Source of the DNA: JADHUC01 sp964617665
GTDB lineage: Bacteria > Planctomycetota > Planctomycetia > Pirellulales > Pirellulaceae
Assembly (NCBI GenBank): GCA_964617665.1
Contig: CAZUAH010000667.1
Coordinates: 1-7,304, forward strand
DNA length: 7,304 nt
Reading direction: 5' to 3'
The notes beneath the pieces are model-generated. The model was not told the origin of the DNA, did no database searches, and saw only the letters and a list, made by a program, of their open reading frames with translations. Shown piece by piece: positions 6,523 to 7,304 of the stretch; position 1 is the stretch's first letter; each line of letters begins with the position of its first letter. The position numbers were made by a program, and so were the translations under genes.

Positions 6523-7089
6523 CTAAAGGCGGTAAGGATTGTGCGGTATCTACCTTTTCTCGCAAGCATCCTGCTACTCGGCGCCTGCCAACGATCCGTT
6601 AGGGAACATCGTGCCATCCTGTTCCTCGATGTTGAGGCAAGTGACGTCGCAACGGGAGACCTTCCCGCCTTTAAGTGGCGTGGACGTCGGGTGCCGCTTC
6701 CCGTCGCTATCCTGATACCGAACGATGCTGATTCGTCATACAGCAAAGTCCACGACGGCGGTGTATTCCTTTTCATCGGCGACCAGCAACTGCCCATTGA
6801 CTGCCCGGTCGGTTCGGAGATTGCATTCAATGGATTAAGAGTTCTCGTAACAGAAATGGACGAATGCCTTACGACCATCATGTATCAGAGCATAGACCTC
6901 CGGTCACCGGGCGATGAGAGTCCGGAACATCTCCATGGAGACGGGATTGGAGACGAAACGGAACCGGCTTTCGCCTTTGCAGCCGAGGCAGTGGTGAGAA
7001 TGGACGATCCCAGCGAGAATCCGATTGTGTCAAAACTGAAAACCGTTCCGATGCTCGACATGCGTACCGGTGACGTTGGCGTTCGCTAA
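6517..7089 (+). CDS. Hypothetical lipoprotein of unrecognised family
   Basis: A 190-residue protein with a lipoprotein signal: hydrophobic YLPFLASILLLGAC with lipobox LGAC and acylated Cys24, so it is probably membrane-anchored. The mature part looks like a small beta-rich domain (HDGGVFLFIGDQQLPIDCPV, GLRVLVTEMDECL) with an acidic C-terminal tail rich in Asp, Glu and Gly. I recognise no family or catalytic motif. An in-frame stop (TGA, 6514-6516) directly precedes the ATG, so the gene cannot start earlier. The ATG lacks a good ribosome site. GTG at 6541 has AGGCGG 8 bases upstream and would give a compact signal starting MRYLPFLASILL (182 residues); it is a serious alternative. The gene is the only complete plus-strand gene here, is divergent from DUF2459, and ends 7 bases from the convergent Ig-like gene. 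That tail-to-tail fit supports it being real. Confidence 0.72.
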   Translation: MLLKAVRIVRYLPFLASILLLGACQRSVREHRAILFLDVEASDVATGDLPAFKWRGRRVPLPVAILIPNDADSSYSKVHDGGVFLFIGDQQLPIDCPVGSEIAFNGLRVLVTEMDECLTTIMYQSIDLRSPGDESPEHLHGDGIGDETEPAFAFAAEAVVRMDDPSENPIVSKLKTVPMLDMRTGDVGVR

Positions 7090-7096
7090 TCGAAGG

Positions 7097-7304
7097 CTAA
7101 TTGGCGACGTTGACGCTCGCGACCGCGCTGGATTGGTTTCCGGTGAAGTCGTGGGCTGTGACTTTGATTTCGTATGTACCGTTTGGAAAGACCGGATTGC
7201 CGCCGTCGTCACGTTCGGCCGTGTTCCAGCAACAGTTCCTGAGGCGGAAAAGTAACAGTTTAGTTCCCTGACCACTGTATCGGTGAGCGATCGCATGGGC
7301 TAAC
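7097..7304 (-). CDS. C-terminal end of an Ig-like-domain protein (partial, runs off right edge)
   Basis: The minus strand has an open frame of 68 codons ending in TAG at 7097-7099, with no stop and no ATG inside the window, so the 5' part lies to the right. The last ~45 residues match the end of a bacterial Ig-like (Fn3-type) repeat: a CWNTAE strand, then FPNGTYEIKVTAHDFTGNQS, then a closing SAVASVNVAN strand and the stop. The NGTYxIxVTAxDxxGN signature is typical of C-terminal repeats in large secreted or surface proteins. Residues before the CWNTAE strand are less domain-like (KLLLFRLRNCC), so a frameshift or divergent strand there cannot be excluded. Its stop lies 7 bases from the stop of the convergent lipoprotein gene. 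The upstream protein and its function cannot be told from here. Confidence 0.72.
   Translation of the reverse strand, partial: LAHAIAHRYSGQGTKLLLFRLRNCCWNTAERDDGGNPVFPNGTYEIKVTAHDFTGNQSSAVASVNVAN

Noticed and set aside
6375..6881. Minus-strand 168-codon open frame
   Set aside because: Rich in Arg, Ser and Thr with no domain. The opposite strand carries a lipoprotein signal and a protein-like mature sequence.
6370..7304. ATGGGCTAAC direct repeats as target-site duplication of a mobile element around the lipoprotein gene
   Set aside because: Ten-base matches are expected by chance in a window this size. There are no terminal inverted repeats and no transposase.
1..7304. tRNA, rRNA, CRISPR array, transposase, riboswitch or toxin-antitoxin pair
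   Set aside because: No cloverleaf, no regularly spaced repeat-spacer array, no DDE or integrase motifs and no known leader fold were found on reading both strands.

Overview
The window looks like a GC-rich environmental bacterium, most likely a planctomycete (Pirellulales-like). This is inferred from gene style, not from a marker gene. The clues are large secreted multidomain proteins (signal peptide, adhesion-type beta domains and a PQQ-type propeller or transglutaminase core), a transglutaminase C-terminal domain of a form I associate with Planctomycetes and Verrucomicrobia, and short ATCCGTG-type intergenic tandem repeats.

Layout, left to right. Positions 1-325 hold no gene I can support, only an 8-bp-stem hairpin and a degenerate ATCCGTG repeat pair. 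Positions 326-2974 (minus) encode a secreted calcineurin-like phosphoesterase fused to an Ig-like domain and a seven-repeat PQQ-like beta-propeller. Positions 3013-5412 (minus) encode a secreted transglutaminase-like protein with an N-terminal carbohydrate-binding-like domain and a C-terminal Fn3-like domain. The two are 38 bases apart and probably form one transcription unit, read right to left. A 105-base gap with three 11-bp tandem repeats separates them from a DUF2459 membrane-anchored protein at 5518-6234 (minus). A 282-base divergent intergenic region follows, with a candidate extended -10 promoter. Next is an unrecognised small lipoprotein at 6517-7089 (plus). Only 7 bases beyond its stop codon lies the 3' end of a minus-strand gene (7097-7304, running off the right edge) that encodes the last strands of a bacterial Ig-like domain.

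How the genes may work together: every product with a readable N-terminus is exported or membrane-anchored, so the window reads as a cell-envelope or extracellular locus. The two-gene unit pairs a putative cysteine-type peptidase/transglutaminase fold with a phosphoesterase-propeller protein. Co-transcription suggests a shared envelope or extracellular substrate, but nothing in the sequence names it. The most notable points are the altered metal-ligand motifs in the phosphoesterase, a CxxCxxC cluster at the transglutaminase catalytic cysteine, inverted short tandem repeats flanking the two-gene unit, and a His-before-Cys arrangement in the DUF2459 protein that could suit a circularly permuted papain-like hydrolase. 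I see no defence system, CRISPR array, RNA gene or insertion sequence.
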